From the NCBI GenBank assembly GCA_036377055.1, contig DASUZD010000194.1:1-8238 (forward strand): 8,238 bases of DNA. Reading direction: 5' to 3'. Every line of letters begins with the position of its first letter. The first letter of the stretch is position 1. Under the pieces are notes generated by a model, which was not told where the DNA came from, did not search any database, and saw only the letters and a list, made by a program, of their open reading frames with translations. The position numbers were made by a program, and so were the translations under genes. Shown one piece after another: positions 1 through 5,357 of the stretch. The DNA comes from DASUZD01 sp036377055 (lineage in GTDB: Bacteria; Actinomycetota; Thermoleophilia; Gaiellales; Gaiellaceae).

Positions 1-116
1 ATGCTCGGCAGGGCGACGTTCACGATCGTGATGTCGACGAGCAGCATGAACGTCGTCGCGCACACGGCCACGAGCGTCCAGCGACCCCGGTCCGCCCCAC
101 CCTCCACGCGCCGCAT
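1..116 (-). CDS. MFS drug exporter, DHA2 (14-TM) family, N-terminus only
   Basis: This is the 5' end of a gene that leaves the window at base 1, leaving 38 codons visible. It starts with ATG at 116..114 and is preceded by a GGCAGG purine stretch, which is a modest ribosome site. A short basic N-terminus (MRRVEGGADRGR) leads into the first membrane helix at about residues 13-33. The helix ends in LLVDITIVNVALPS, which matches motif D1 (LDxTIVNVALP) of the 14-helix drug:H+ antiporter-2 family (EmrB/QacA type). Members use the proton gradient to export drugs, dyes or metabolites across the inner membrane. The start lies 31 nt after the stop of the AraC-type regulator on the same strand, so the two are probably co-transcribed and the regulator may control the exporter. 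The family call is firm from one motif, but the substrate is unknown. Confidence 0.85.
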   Translation of the reverse strand, partial: MRRVEGGADRGRWTLVAVCATTFMLLVDITIVNVALPS

Positions 117-147
117 CCTGCCTGCGCGCGACGCCGGGCCGCAACTC

Positions 148-984
148 CTAGGTCACAGCGAGGCGCTCGCGCAGGAGCGACGGCGTCGTACCGAGCTCGC
201 GGCGAACGATGCGCGCCAGGTGGGCCTGGTCGGCCAGGCCCAGCTCGGCCGCCAGGCGCGCGAGGCATGGCTCGCCGTCCGCGAGCCGCTCGAGCGCGAG
301 CCGGACGCGCAGCCGGTTGCGGTAGCGCGTGATCGTCTCGCCAGTCTCGGCCTTGAAGACGCGGCTCAGGTGGTGCGGCGAGACGGCGACCCGGCGCGCA
401 AGCTCGACCACCCCCGCGCGCGGGCTCTCGATCAGCGCCTCGCGGACGTCGCCGACGAGCCGCCGCCTCGCGACCGCCGTTCCCGGACGGCCGGCCGCGA
501 CGCGTTTCGGCGCGGACCGCGCCAGCACCTCCGCCGTGAGGTCGAGGACCAGCTCGGCGACGTCGCCGCCGTCCCCGCGCGCGAGCGCGACGAGCAGCAG
601 GCGCTGACGGAGATCCGTGCCGGCGTCGCTCGCGAGCGGCTCGTCCGGAAGGTCGGGCTCGCCGCCGCAGATCGAGGCCAGCACCGCTTCGGACAGGTAG
701 AGCGCGGTGCACGAGTCGCCGCCCGCGGGATGCGCGATCTGCTGCTCGTCGTCTGGCCGCTCGAAGTAGACGACGGTCGGGTCGACGAACGACTCCGCTC
801 CGTTCAGCCGGCGGTGGAAGCAGCCACGCCGCACGAAGACGATGCCGTACTGCGACACCGCCTCCGGCGCCGACCACTCCGGCGTGCCGCACCGGCATTC
901 GACGGTCTCGATGACGAAGTCCCCGCAATCCGCGAGCGACCTCTTGACGAGCGGGCGCGGCTCCTCCGGAACGCGCGCGTTCAC
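148..984 (-). CDS. AraC-family transcriptional regulator
   Basis: The protein has 278 residues. The N-terminal part (about 20-110) has a beta-rich, cupin-like pattern typical of AraC ligand-sensing domains: a QYGIVFVRRG strand, the FVDPTVVYFERPDDEQQIAHP stretch, then SCTALYLSE. The C-terminal part (about 173-278) is the DNA-binding domain with two helix-turn-helix units. The first is around 192-213 (ELARRVAVSPHHLSRVFK), followed by the linker helix with RNRLRVRLALERL, and the second is around 242-264 (LAAELGLADQAHLARIVRR). It ends in GTTPSLLRE, a usual AraC ending. The start is GTG at 984..982, with no strong ribosome site but only 12 nt after the preceding stop, so coupling is likely. It sits between a lipocalin-like gene and an exporter gene on the same strand, which suggests local control of export. 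The effector is unknown. Confidence 0.9.
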   Translation of the reverse strand: MNARVPEEPRPLVKRSLADCGDFVIETVECRCGTPEWSAPEAVSQYGIVFVRRGCFHRRLNGAESFVDPTVVYFERPDDEQQIAHPAGGDSCTALYLSEAVLASICGGEPDLPDEPLASDAGTDLRQRLLLVALARGDGGDVAELVLDLTAEVLARSAPKRVAAGRPGTAVARRRLVGDVREALIESPRAGVVELARRVAVSPHHLSRVFKAETGETITRYRNRLRVRLALERLADGEPCLARLAAELGLADQAHLARIVRRELGTTPSLLRERLAVT

Positions 985-996
985 GGCGCCGAAAAC

Positions 997-1539
997 CTAG
1001 CTCGGCTTACGCCGTACGTGCATCTCCTCGCGCAGCTGCCACGTCTGCTCGCCGTCGTTCGAGGTCAGGCTCCGCCACGTGAACGAGTCTTCCGCGATCG
1101 CGGAGAAGATCCACCGCATCGGGCAGCCGTCCTCGGTTCGTCCGTACTGGACGATCTCGTCGCCCGACCGCCGGCCGACGAACGTCCGTCGCGCACAGTT
1201 CACGGGGCCGTTCCACGTCACGAGCCAGACGTCGAAGCGCGGATCGTAGAACCGGATCGTCGTTCCGTACTCGCCGACCGGCGACCGGCTTTCGCCTCGG
1301 CTCGCGCGGCTCGGGAGGATCCAGACGTCCTGGACCGCTCGCCCCTCGAGCGCCCAGCCGAAGACCCACTCGCCGCGCTCGGTCTTCGACTGCTCGCCGT
1401 CCACGTCGTACGAGGCCCAGTCCAGCTCCCACTCGCCGACGAACTGGCCGAAGAGCATCAGCTCCTCAGCGTGCTCGGGATGGGGGCCGGACGCGACTAG
1501 GACGTCGGCGAGCGAGCTCTCCCGGGTCAGGAGCGCCAT
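997..1539 (-). CDS. DUF1579/lipocalin-like small protein
   Basis: The protein has 180 residues and no signal peptide or membrane helix, so it is probably cytosolic. After a polar N-terminus it reads FGQFVGEWELDWASYDVDG (30-48), then GEWVFGWALEGRAVQDVW (56-73), GTTIRFYDPRFDVWLVTWNG (92-111) and a final strand TWQLREEMHVRRK. This pattern of a GxW near the start, a W-x-L-x-G-R repeat and a YDP..WxxTW strand resembles the beta-barrel DUF1579 and related lipocalin-like families, which are mostly uncharacterised and often called small-molecule-binding. The family match is by eye and approximate. The ATG at 1539..1537 overlaps the stop of the upstream secreted-protein gene by one base (TGATG), so translational coupling is likely. 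The AraC-type regulator begins 12 nt downstream. Confidence 0.7.
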   Translation of the reverse strand: MALLTRESSLADVLVASGPHPEHAEELMLFGQFVGEWELDWASYDVDGEQSKTERGEWVFGWALEGRAVQDVWILPSRASRGESRSPVGEYGTTIRFYDPRFDVWLVTWNGPVNCARRTFVGRRSGDEIVQYGRTEDGCPMRWIFSAIAEDSFTWRSLTSNDGEQTWQLREEMHVRRKPS

Positions 1540-2048
1540 CAGCCGAGGGTGTCGCAGAGGTTCTCGACCTGGCCGTTCTGCGAGACGAGCGTCTTGTCGC
1601 CGTTCGGAGCGCCGTGGAGCACCGTTTGCCCCGAGAGGAGGAGCAGCGCGCTCGACGGCGTGTCCTGGGGCAGGAAGAAGACGAGGAAGTCGCCGGAGAC
1701 GATCGCGTCGTAGGAGCCGTCGGCGTTGAAGGTGACGGTCCCGGGGCCGGACAGGTTGCGCACCACGGAAGCGCCGGTCTCGTCGTTCGTGATCCGCGCG
1801 ATCAGCTGTCCCGTCGCCTGGTAGCCGTCGACGTTGCCGGACGCGTCGAAGTGGTAGCGGACGCGCAGGTCCTCCCGAGCAGGCTCCGCCGTGACGGTGA
1901 ACGCGCAGACGACGCCTGCCGGCGCCGTGATCGCGCCCTGGAAGGTCGACTGCCACGGACCGTAGGAGCCGTCCGCAGCTGCCGTGGTTCCGGCGCCCCC
2001 GAGCGCGAGCGCGACCACGCCGAGCGAGACCGCCAAAAGCCGTTTCAT
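1539..2048 (-). CDS. Small secreted protein of unknown function
   Basis: The protein has 169 residues and is not a family I can name. It has a clear Sec signal peptide: MKRLLAV, a hydrophobic core at about 4-18, and a likely signal peptidase I site after TTAAA (about residue 25). The mature part is about 144 residues, beta-strand rich and Gly/Asn/Asp-turn rich (for example FDASGNVDGYQATG and TVTFNADGSYDAIVSGDF), which suggests a beta-sandwich or barrel. It has just two mature cysteines, C48 (GVVCAF) and C165 (ENLCDTLG), which could form one disulfide closing the fold. The ATG at 2048..2046 follows an excellent GGGGGAGG ribosome site (2064..2057) by 8 nt, so the start is well supported. It is the first gene of the four-gene minus-strand unit and shares one base with the next gene. 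Confidence 0.75.
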   Translation of the reverse strand: MKRLLAVSLGVVALALGGAGTTAAADGSYGPWQSTFQGAITAPAGVVCAFTVTAEPAREDLRVRYHFDASGNVDGYQATGQLIARITNDETGASVVRNLSGPGTVTFNADGSYDAIVSGDFLVFFLPQDTPSSALLLLSGQTVLHGAPNGDKTLVSQNGQVENLCDTLG

Positions 2049-2204
2049 CTCACACACCTCCCCCGCCGCTGATGCGAAATCCGAGCAGCGAGCATTGCCG
2101 CAGGCACGCGGACCGCGCTTGAACATTCGTGCTCGCTTTGGCGAACCGCGAGCGCGGCGCGAGCGAATCAGTCGCGACACACGTCCCGACCCGAAGGAGC
2201 CTCG
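2049..2204. promoter_or_regulatory. Divergent intergenic region (secreted protein / SPW protein)
   Basis: This 156-bp gap separates two genes transcribed away from each other, so it must hold promoters for both the minus-strand four-gene unit and the SPW gene. Ribosome sites are clear at both ends: GGGGGAGG on the minus strand at 2064..2057 and GAAGGAG on the plus strand at 2193-2199. An inverted repeat GCTCGC (2131-2136) / GCGAGC (2148-2153) with an 11-bp spacer is a possible regulator site but is short. No convincing -35/-10 pair could be fixed by eye. Confidence 0.5.
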
Positions 2205-2597
2205 ATGCGCTTCATCCCGACGAAGTTCCACGCGCCGCTCGACTACATCGTCGGCGCCGCGCTGATCGCCGCACCCTGGATCTTCCAGTTCTCCGAGCAC
2301 ACCGCCGCGACGATCGTCCCGATCGTGCTCGGCATCGGCCTGATCGTCTACAGCCTTTTCACCGACTACGAGCTCGGCCTCTGGAAGGTCGCGCCCATGG
2401 CCGTCCACAACCTGATCGACATCGCCGCCGGGGCGCTCCTGGCGGCGTCGCCCTGGATCTTCGGCTTCGCGGACGAGACCGCGAACGTCTGGGTCCCGCA
2501 CCTCGTCGCCGGCCTCGCCGCGATCTTCCTCGGCCTGACGACGAAGCAGGCGGGCGGCTACAGCTACCGGAAGTCCACCGCTGCGGCGGCCGGTTAG
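2205..2597 (+). CDS. SPW-repeat integral membrane protein
   Basis: The protein has 130 residues and four predicted membrane helices, at about 12-29, 36-52, 68-86 and 95-111. It is an internal duplication. Half one has FHAPLDY (8-14) then APWIFQF (23-29). Half two has VHNLIDI (67-73) then SPWIFGF (82-88), so each half carries one SPW motif at the end of its first helix and a second helix after it. This is the usual architecture of the SPW-repeat family (one or two SPW motifs, about 120-150 residues), whose function is unknown. The ATG at 2205 follows GAAGGAG (2193-2199) by 5 nt, so the start is secure. It is transcribed alone, divergent from the secreted-protein operon and convergent with the globin gene. 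Confidence 0.9.
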   Translation: MRFIPTKFHAPLDYIVGAALIAAPWIFQFSEHTAATIVPIVLGIGLIVYSLFTDYELGLWKVAPMAVHNLIDIAAGALLAASPWIFGFADETANVWVPHLVAGLAAIFLGLTTKQAGGYSYRKSTAAAAG

Positions 2598-2609
2598 CCC
2601 GTACGGGCA

Positions 2610-2633
2610 TGCGGCGAGCGGTCGCTCGCCGCA
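2610..2633. terminator. GC-rich hairpin between convergent genes
   Basis: A perfect stem pairs TGCGGCGAGC (2610-2619) with GCTCGCCGCA (2624-2633) around a GGTC tetraloop, giving a 10-bp stem. It lies between the stop of the SPW gene (2597) and the stop of the opposing globin gene (2646), so it could end transcription in both directions. There is no T-tract on either side, as is common for actinobacterial terminators. A 12-bp perfect palindrome GCCCGTACGGGC (2597-2608) lies immediately before it. Confidence 0.6.
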
Positions 2634-2645
2634 CGCCTCCCGGGG

Positions 2646-3074
2646 CTATGCGGCCTCGGCGAGAGCCGCCGCTTCGGCGCCTTCGATCATCGCATCCGCG
2701 ACGATCGCGAACGCCTCGCACCACGCGCGCCCGTACTCGGGCCGCCACGCGTCGCCCGCGACCTCCTCCATCGACGCGATCAGGACCCCGCCGACGACGG
2801 GGTAGTGCTCGGGCGTGGCGCCGTACGCGACGTGGCCCGCGCCGAGCTCGTGGAGCTTGGGGACGATCGCCTCGAGGTCGCGAAGGGACTTGCGGAGGAG
2901 GACCAGCGTGCCGAGCAGCATGGTCTTCTGCCGCTCGAGGTCGGTTCCCGCGAAGAGGGGCTTCACCGCGGGCGCAGCCGCGAAGAGCCCCGCGTAGAAG
3001 ACGTCCATCAGCTCGTCGCCGCGGGAAGCGACGAGGTCGAAGCTCGTCTCGAGTGCTTCCAGATCCAGGTTCAT
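2646..3074 (-). CDS. Single-domain bacterial globin
   Basis: The protein has 142 residues, the length of a lone globin domain, with no flavin/NAD reductase domain attached. By alignment from memory with Vitreoscilla haemoglobin, the B10 Tyr is Y27 (FYAGLF), the CD1 Phe is F41 (PLFAG), the distal E7 Gln is probably Q49 (ERQK), and the proximal F8 His is H81 (AGHVAYG). Y91 of EHYPVVG lies 10 residues after H81, as in Vitreoscilla (H85/Y95). It should bind haem and oxygen or NO in the cytosol, with roles in oxygen delivery or NO detoxification through a partner reductase. I chose ATG 3074..3072 because GGAGGAG (3087..3081) sits 6 nt upstream. An in-frame ATG at 3089 would place that site inside the gene. 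It lies 112 nt downstream of the amidohydrolase on the same strand. Confidence 0.88.
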   Translation of the reverse strand: MNLDLEALETSFDLVASRGDELMDVFYAGLFAAAPAVKPLFAGTDLERQKTMLLGTLVLLRKSLRDLEAIVPKLHELGAGHVAYGATPEHYPVVGGVLIASMEEVAGDAWRPEYGRAWCEAFAIVADAMIEGAEAAALAEAA

Positions 3075-3159
3075 TGTCCGCTCCTCCATGGTCTCGCTTA
3101 GTGCGGACTCAGGGTCGCTCCGGCGCGGGCGCCGCGGAAGGGAGCAATCCGACCGAAAC

Positions 3160-3177
3160 CTGGCGGTTCTCCGCCAG
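3160..3177 (-). terminator. Small hairpin after the amidohydrolase gene
   Basis: A 7-bp perfect stem, CTGGCGG (3160-3166) with CCGCCAG (3171-3177), has a 4-nt loop and lies 9 nt beyond the amidohydrolase stop. On the minus strand it is followed by GTTTCGG, a poor T-tract. It could be a weak terminator separating the amidohydrolase from the globin, or an RNA-stabilising hairpin. Confidence 0.35.
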
Positions 3178-3186
3178 ACCGCGCGC

Positions 3187-4470
3187 TCAGACGCCGTTCA
3201 TGCAGATGCTGAGCGACGCTAACCCGACAGCGGCGCTGACGGGCCAGGGCTGCCGCTCCGGCCGATCGCGGCGTGTGTCCGCGGGCCTCGGAGCCGCGAC
3301 CGGCGTCGTGATCGCGACGACGTCGGCGAGCTGGATCAGCTGGATCGCGGCGCGCGCGGCGGCGCGCTTCTCCGCGTACGTCTCGAGGTCCGGGATCGCG
3401 CGCCAGAGGAACCGCGCGGTCTCGAGCATCGAGCGCAGGCGGTCGAGGTCGACGTGGTCGAGCGACTCGTCTGCGCTCGCGGTCACGGCGAGGTCGAGGA
3501 CGCCGACGGAGTCGCGCCGCTGCGTCCAGAGGAGCGGCGCGGCCATCGAGAGGTACTGGTGCACGCGCGCGAGGGCCAGCGGCTGCTCGATCGAGGCGGG
3601 GCCGACCGGGGTCGTCGGCTCCGCAAGCGCCTCGCCGTTCGCGATCCGGTTCGCGGTCTCGCCCAGCACACCCCCGAGCCGCCGGTCGTCGAGGCCGCAG
3701 GACCGCGCCGCCCGCACGGCGACGAAGAGCGAGCTCGGCTGCTGGCCGTACGGGTAGTCGGACCCGTGCAGGATCTGCTCCGCGGGCACGCGGGCGAAGA
3801 GCGCGATCAGGTCGAGCGCGCTCCAGGTCGAGGTGTCGAAGAACACGCCGGGGACGCCCGCGAAAAGGCGTGCGAACGCGTCGAGGTCGGCGACGCCGGC
3901 GTGCGCGACGATCAGCTGCGTCCCGGGATGCGCGTCCACGAATCGCCTCAGGGCAGGCGTGATCGGCGGCAGCCCGTGCCCGCCGTGGATCAGGATCGGG
4001 ACTCCGTGCTCGGCGGCGACTGCAAAGACGGGCCCGAGGCGTTCGTCGTCGAGCCCGAACGACTGCGCGCGGGGGTGGAGCTTGATGCCGCGCGCGCCTC
4101 GCACGAGGGAGCGCCGCGCCTCTGCGACGGGCTCGTCGTTCAGGTCGAGCCGCGCGAACGGGACGAGCCGTCCCGCGGAAGCGCGCGCGTGCGCGCGGGT
4201 CCGGTCGTTCCCCGCGCGGAACGCGGGCTCGCGATCCGGCTCGTCGAGGCAGAACGCGAACGCGCGGGAGATGCCGTAGCGATCGAGCATCTCGAGCAGC
4301 TCGGGCAGGTCGGCGATCATGCCGTCCGAGCCGCGGCCAACGTGCACGTGCGCGTCGAAGAGCTCGGCGCCCGCCGGAAGCTGAAGCCGAAGCTCCTCGT
4401 CGAACTCGCGGACGAGAGCGTCGGTGCGATCTAGATGATCGGCGATCCTCGGACCGGGCACGGGCCTCAC
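3187..4470 (-). CDS. Amidohydrolase-2 family metal hydrolase/decarboxylase with C-terminal extension
   Basis: The protein has 427 residues. Residues about 37-285 form an amidohydrolase (PF04909-type) TIM barrel. The landmarks are the metal HxH at H41/H43 (FDAHVHVGRG), K130 in GIKLHPR, H162 in ILIHGGHG, H190 in IVAHAG, FFDTSTWS at 211-218 and the catalytic Asp D238 in HGSDYPYG. All expected metal and catalytic positions are present, so it is probably active on a carboxylate, lactone or amide. The substrate is unknown. The normal domain end (GETANRIANGE, 270-280) is followed by about 145 further, mainly helical residues with no family I recognise. The start is GTG 4470..4468, 8 nt after AGAGGAG (4485..4479). 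A longer open frame to 4653 would run through the divergent promoter and the start of the opposing gene. It is divergent from the DUF6875-like gene and upstream of the globin. Confidence 0.85.
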   Translation of the reverse strand: MRPVPGPRIADHLDRTDALVREFDEELRLQLPAGAELFDAHVHVGRGSDGMIADLPELLEMLDRYGISRAFAFCLDEPDREPAFRAGNDRTRAHARASAGRLVPFARLDLNDEPVAEARRSLVRGARGIKLHPRAQSFGLDDERLGPVFAVAAEHGVPILIHGGHGLPPITPALRRFVDAHPGTQLIVAHAGVADLDAFARLFAGVPGVFFDTSTWSALDLIALFARVPAEQILHGSDYPYGQQPSSLFVAVRAARSCGLDDRRLGGVLGETANRIANGEALAEPTTPVGPASIEQPLALARVHQYLSMAAPLLWTQRRDSVGVLDLAVTASADESLDHVDLDRLRSMLETARFLWRAIPDLETYAEKRAAARAAIQLIQLADVVAITTPVAAPRPADTRRDRPERQPWPVSAAVGLASLSICMNGV

Positions 4471-4478
4471 CGTGAAGG

Positions 4479-4485
4479 CTCCTCT
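4479..4485 (-). promoter_or_regulatory. Ribosome binding site deciding the amidohydrolase start
   Basis: AGAGGAG on the minus strand, 8 nt before the GTG at 4470..4468. It fixes the start of a gene whose open frame continues upstream for another 61 codons. Confidence 0.75.
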
Positions 4486-4495
4486 CGCAACGCGC

Positions 4496-4535
4496 TTCCT
4501 CGCGCTTGCGCAGTTGCGCAAGGCGAGAGAAGACG
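4496..4535. promoter_or_regulatory. Double-dyad element A in divergent promoter
   Basis: This element lies between the divergent amidohydrolase (start 4470) and DUF6875-like gene (start 4608). The inner dyad is perfect: CTTGCGCA (4505-4512), GT, TGCGCAAG (4515-4522). It is flanked by outer arms TTCCTCGC (4496-4503) and GCGAGAGAA (4523-4531), which pair apart from one extra base, and then by GACG. Nearly the same sequence recurs in the other divergent promoter at 6354-6394. The form, two nested inverted repeats close to both starts, suggests a dimeric or tetrameric repressor/activator site. The cognate regulator is not identifiable here. A folded RNA leader or a dispersed palindromic repeat is the alternative. 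Confidence 0.6.
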
Positions 4536-4607
4536 GCCGCGGCGCCCTCGCGCCACGATCGACGAGTCGCAGCCGGCCGTCCGCTGGAGATCGCCATCGA
4601 CGCAGAG

Positions 4608-5357
4608 ATGCGTGTGTCGCCCACAGATCCGACGCTCTATCTGCTCGATCCAACCGATCTCGACGACCTACCTCCGCACCTCGAGCGCTACGGGCGGCAC
4701 GCGCGCGCCGCCGTCGAGTGGGCGTCGACGTACCTCTGTGGGCCGCATGCCGCGCTGGGCAGAGAAGGGCCCGTCTGCCCCTACACGCAGCCGTCGCTCG
4801 AGCGAGGCCTCTTCTGGCTGACCATCTATCCCGGCGCCCACCCCGAGCTGATCGACGTGAGCGCGGCCGCGACGAGGTACGGGAGCTGGTTCCTGGAGCT
4901 GAGGCCGCGCGCGGGCAAGGACGCGCACTACAAGGCGATCCTGATGCTGTTTCCGGACCTGGCCGCTGCGCGCGCGCCCGATCTGATCGACACCGTGCAG
5001 GCAGCTCTGAAGCCGGCCTTCACCGCGCGAGGGCTGATGATCGGCCAGTTCCACGCCACCTGCGACGAGCCGGGAATCTGGAACCGCAACTTTCGTCCGC
5101 TCCGGAGCCCCCTGCCGCTGCTCGCGATCCGGCACATGGTTCGCACCGACGCGCCGTTCCTGACGAAGGACGCTCGCTACCTGGCCGCGTACCTGCGCTG
5201 GTTCGGCCACGACGTGCCCGACCGGCTCCAGGCGCCCGTGCGCGAGGCGGCGCTCGCCTTCGGCCTAGCCGCCCCGGACCGGTCGAACGGCTCGGGCGCG
5301 CGCGTGGCCCCCTACGAGATCGACCGCTCGCGGCCGCTCGCGCCACGCACGCAGTAG
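4608..5357 (+). CDS. DUF6875-like protein of unknown function
   Basis: The protein has 249 residues, is soluble, and has no signal peptide. Landmarks are PHAALGREGPVCPY (46-59), LFWLTIYPG (68-76), LMIGQFHATCDEPG (143-156) and FRPLRSPLPLLAIRHMV (162-178). I recall this set of motifs from proteins annotated DUF6875, often near natural-product or tailoring genes. The match is from memory and the molecular function is unknown. Conserved-looking polar residues (H47, C57, H149, C152, H176) could form a catalytic or metal site, which is inference. ATG 4608 is chosen because upstream in-frame starts (such as TTG 4506) would lie inside the dyad element. GTG 4614 is an alternative. The ribosome site is weak (GGAGA at 4586-4590 is 17 nt away). 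Its last 93 bases overlap the 3' end of the opposing epimerase gene, and it is divergent from the amidohydrolase. Confidence 0.65.
   Translation: MRVSPTDPTLYLLDPTDLDDLPPHLERYGRHARAAVEWASTYLCGPHAALGREGPVCPYTQPSLERGLFWLTIYPGAHPELIDVSAAATRYGSWFLELRPRAGKDAHYKAILMLFPDLAAARAPDLIDTVQAALKPAFTARGLMIGQFHATCDEPGIWNRNFRPLRSPLPLLAIRHMVRTDAPFLTKDARYLAAYLRWFGHDVPDRLQAPVREAALAFGLAAPDRSNGSGARVAPYEIDRSRPLAPRTQ

Noticed and set aside
1..1500. 499-codon open frame on the plus strand
   Set aside because: It runs antisense to the AraC-type and lipocalin-like genes, which have clear domains. Its translation is Arg/Ala/Asp-rich with no motif, as expected from GC-rich antisense frames.
2129..3757. 542-codon plus-strand frame across the SPW, globin and amidohydrolase genes
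   Set aside because: It crosses three well-supported genes and two intergenic gaps, and it is Arg/Pro/Ser-rich with no recognisable domain.
3454..4434. 326-codon plus-strand frame
   Set aside because: It is antisense to the amidohydrolase, which retains all catalytic motifs. The frame has no ribosome site or motif.
4471..4653. N-terminal extension of the amidohydrolase to 4653
   Set aside because: It would cover the divergent promoter and the first codons of the DUF6875-like gene. The GTG at 4470 has a well-spaced ribosome site and the barrel starts shortly after.
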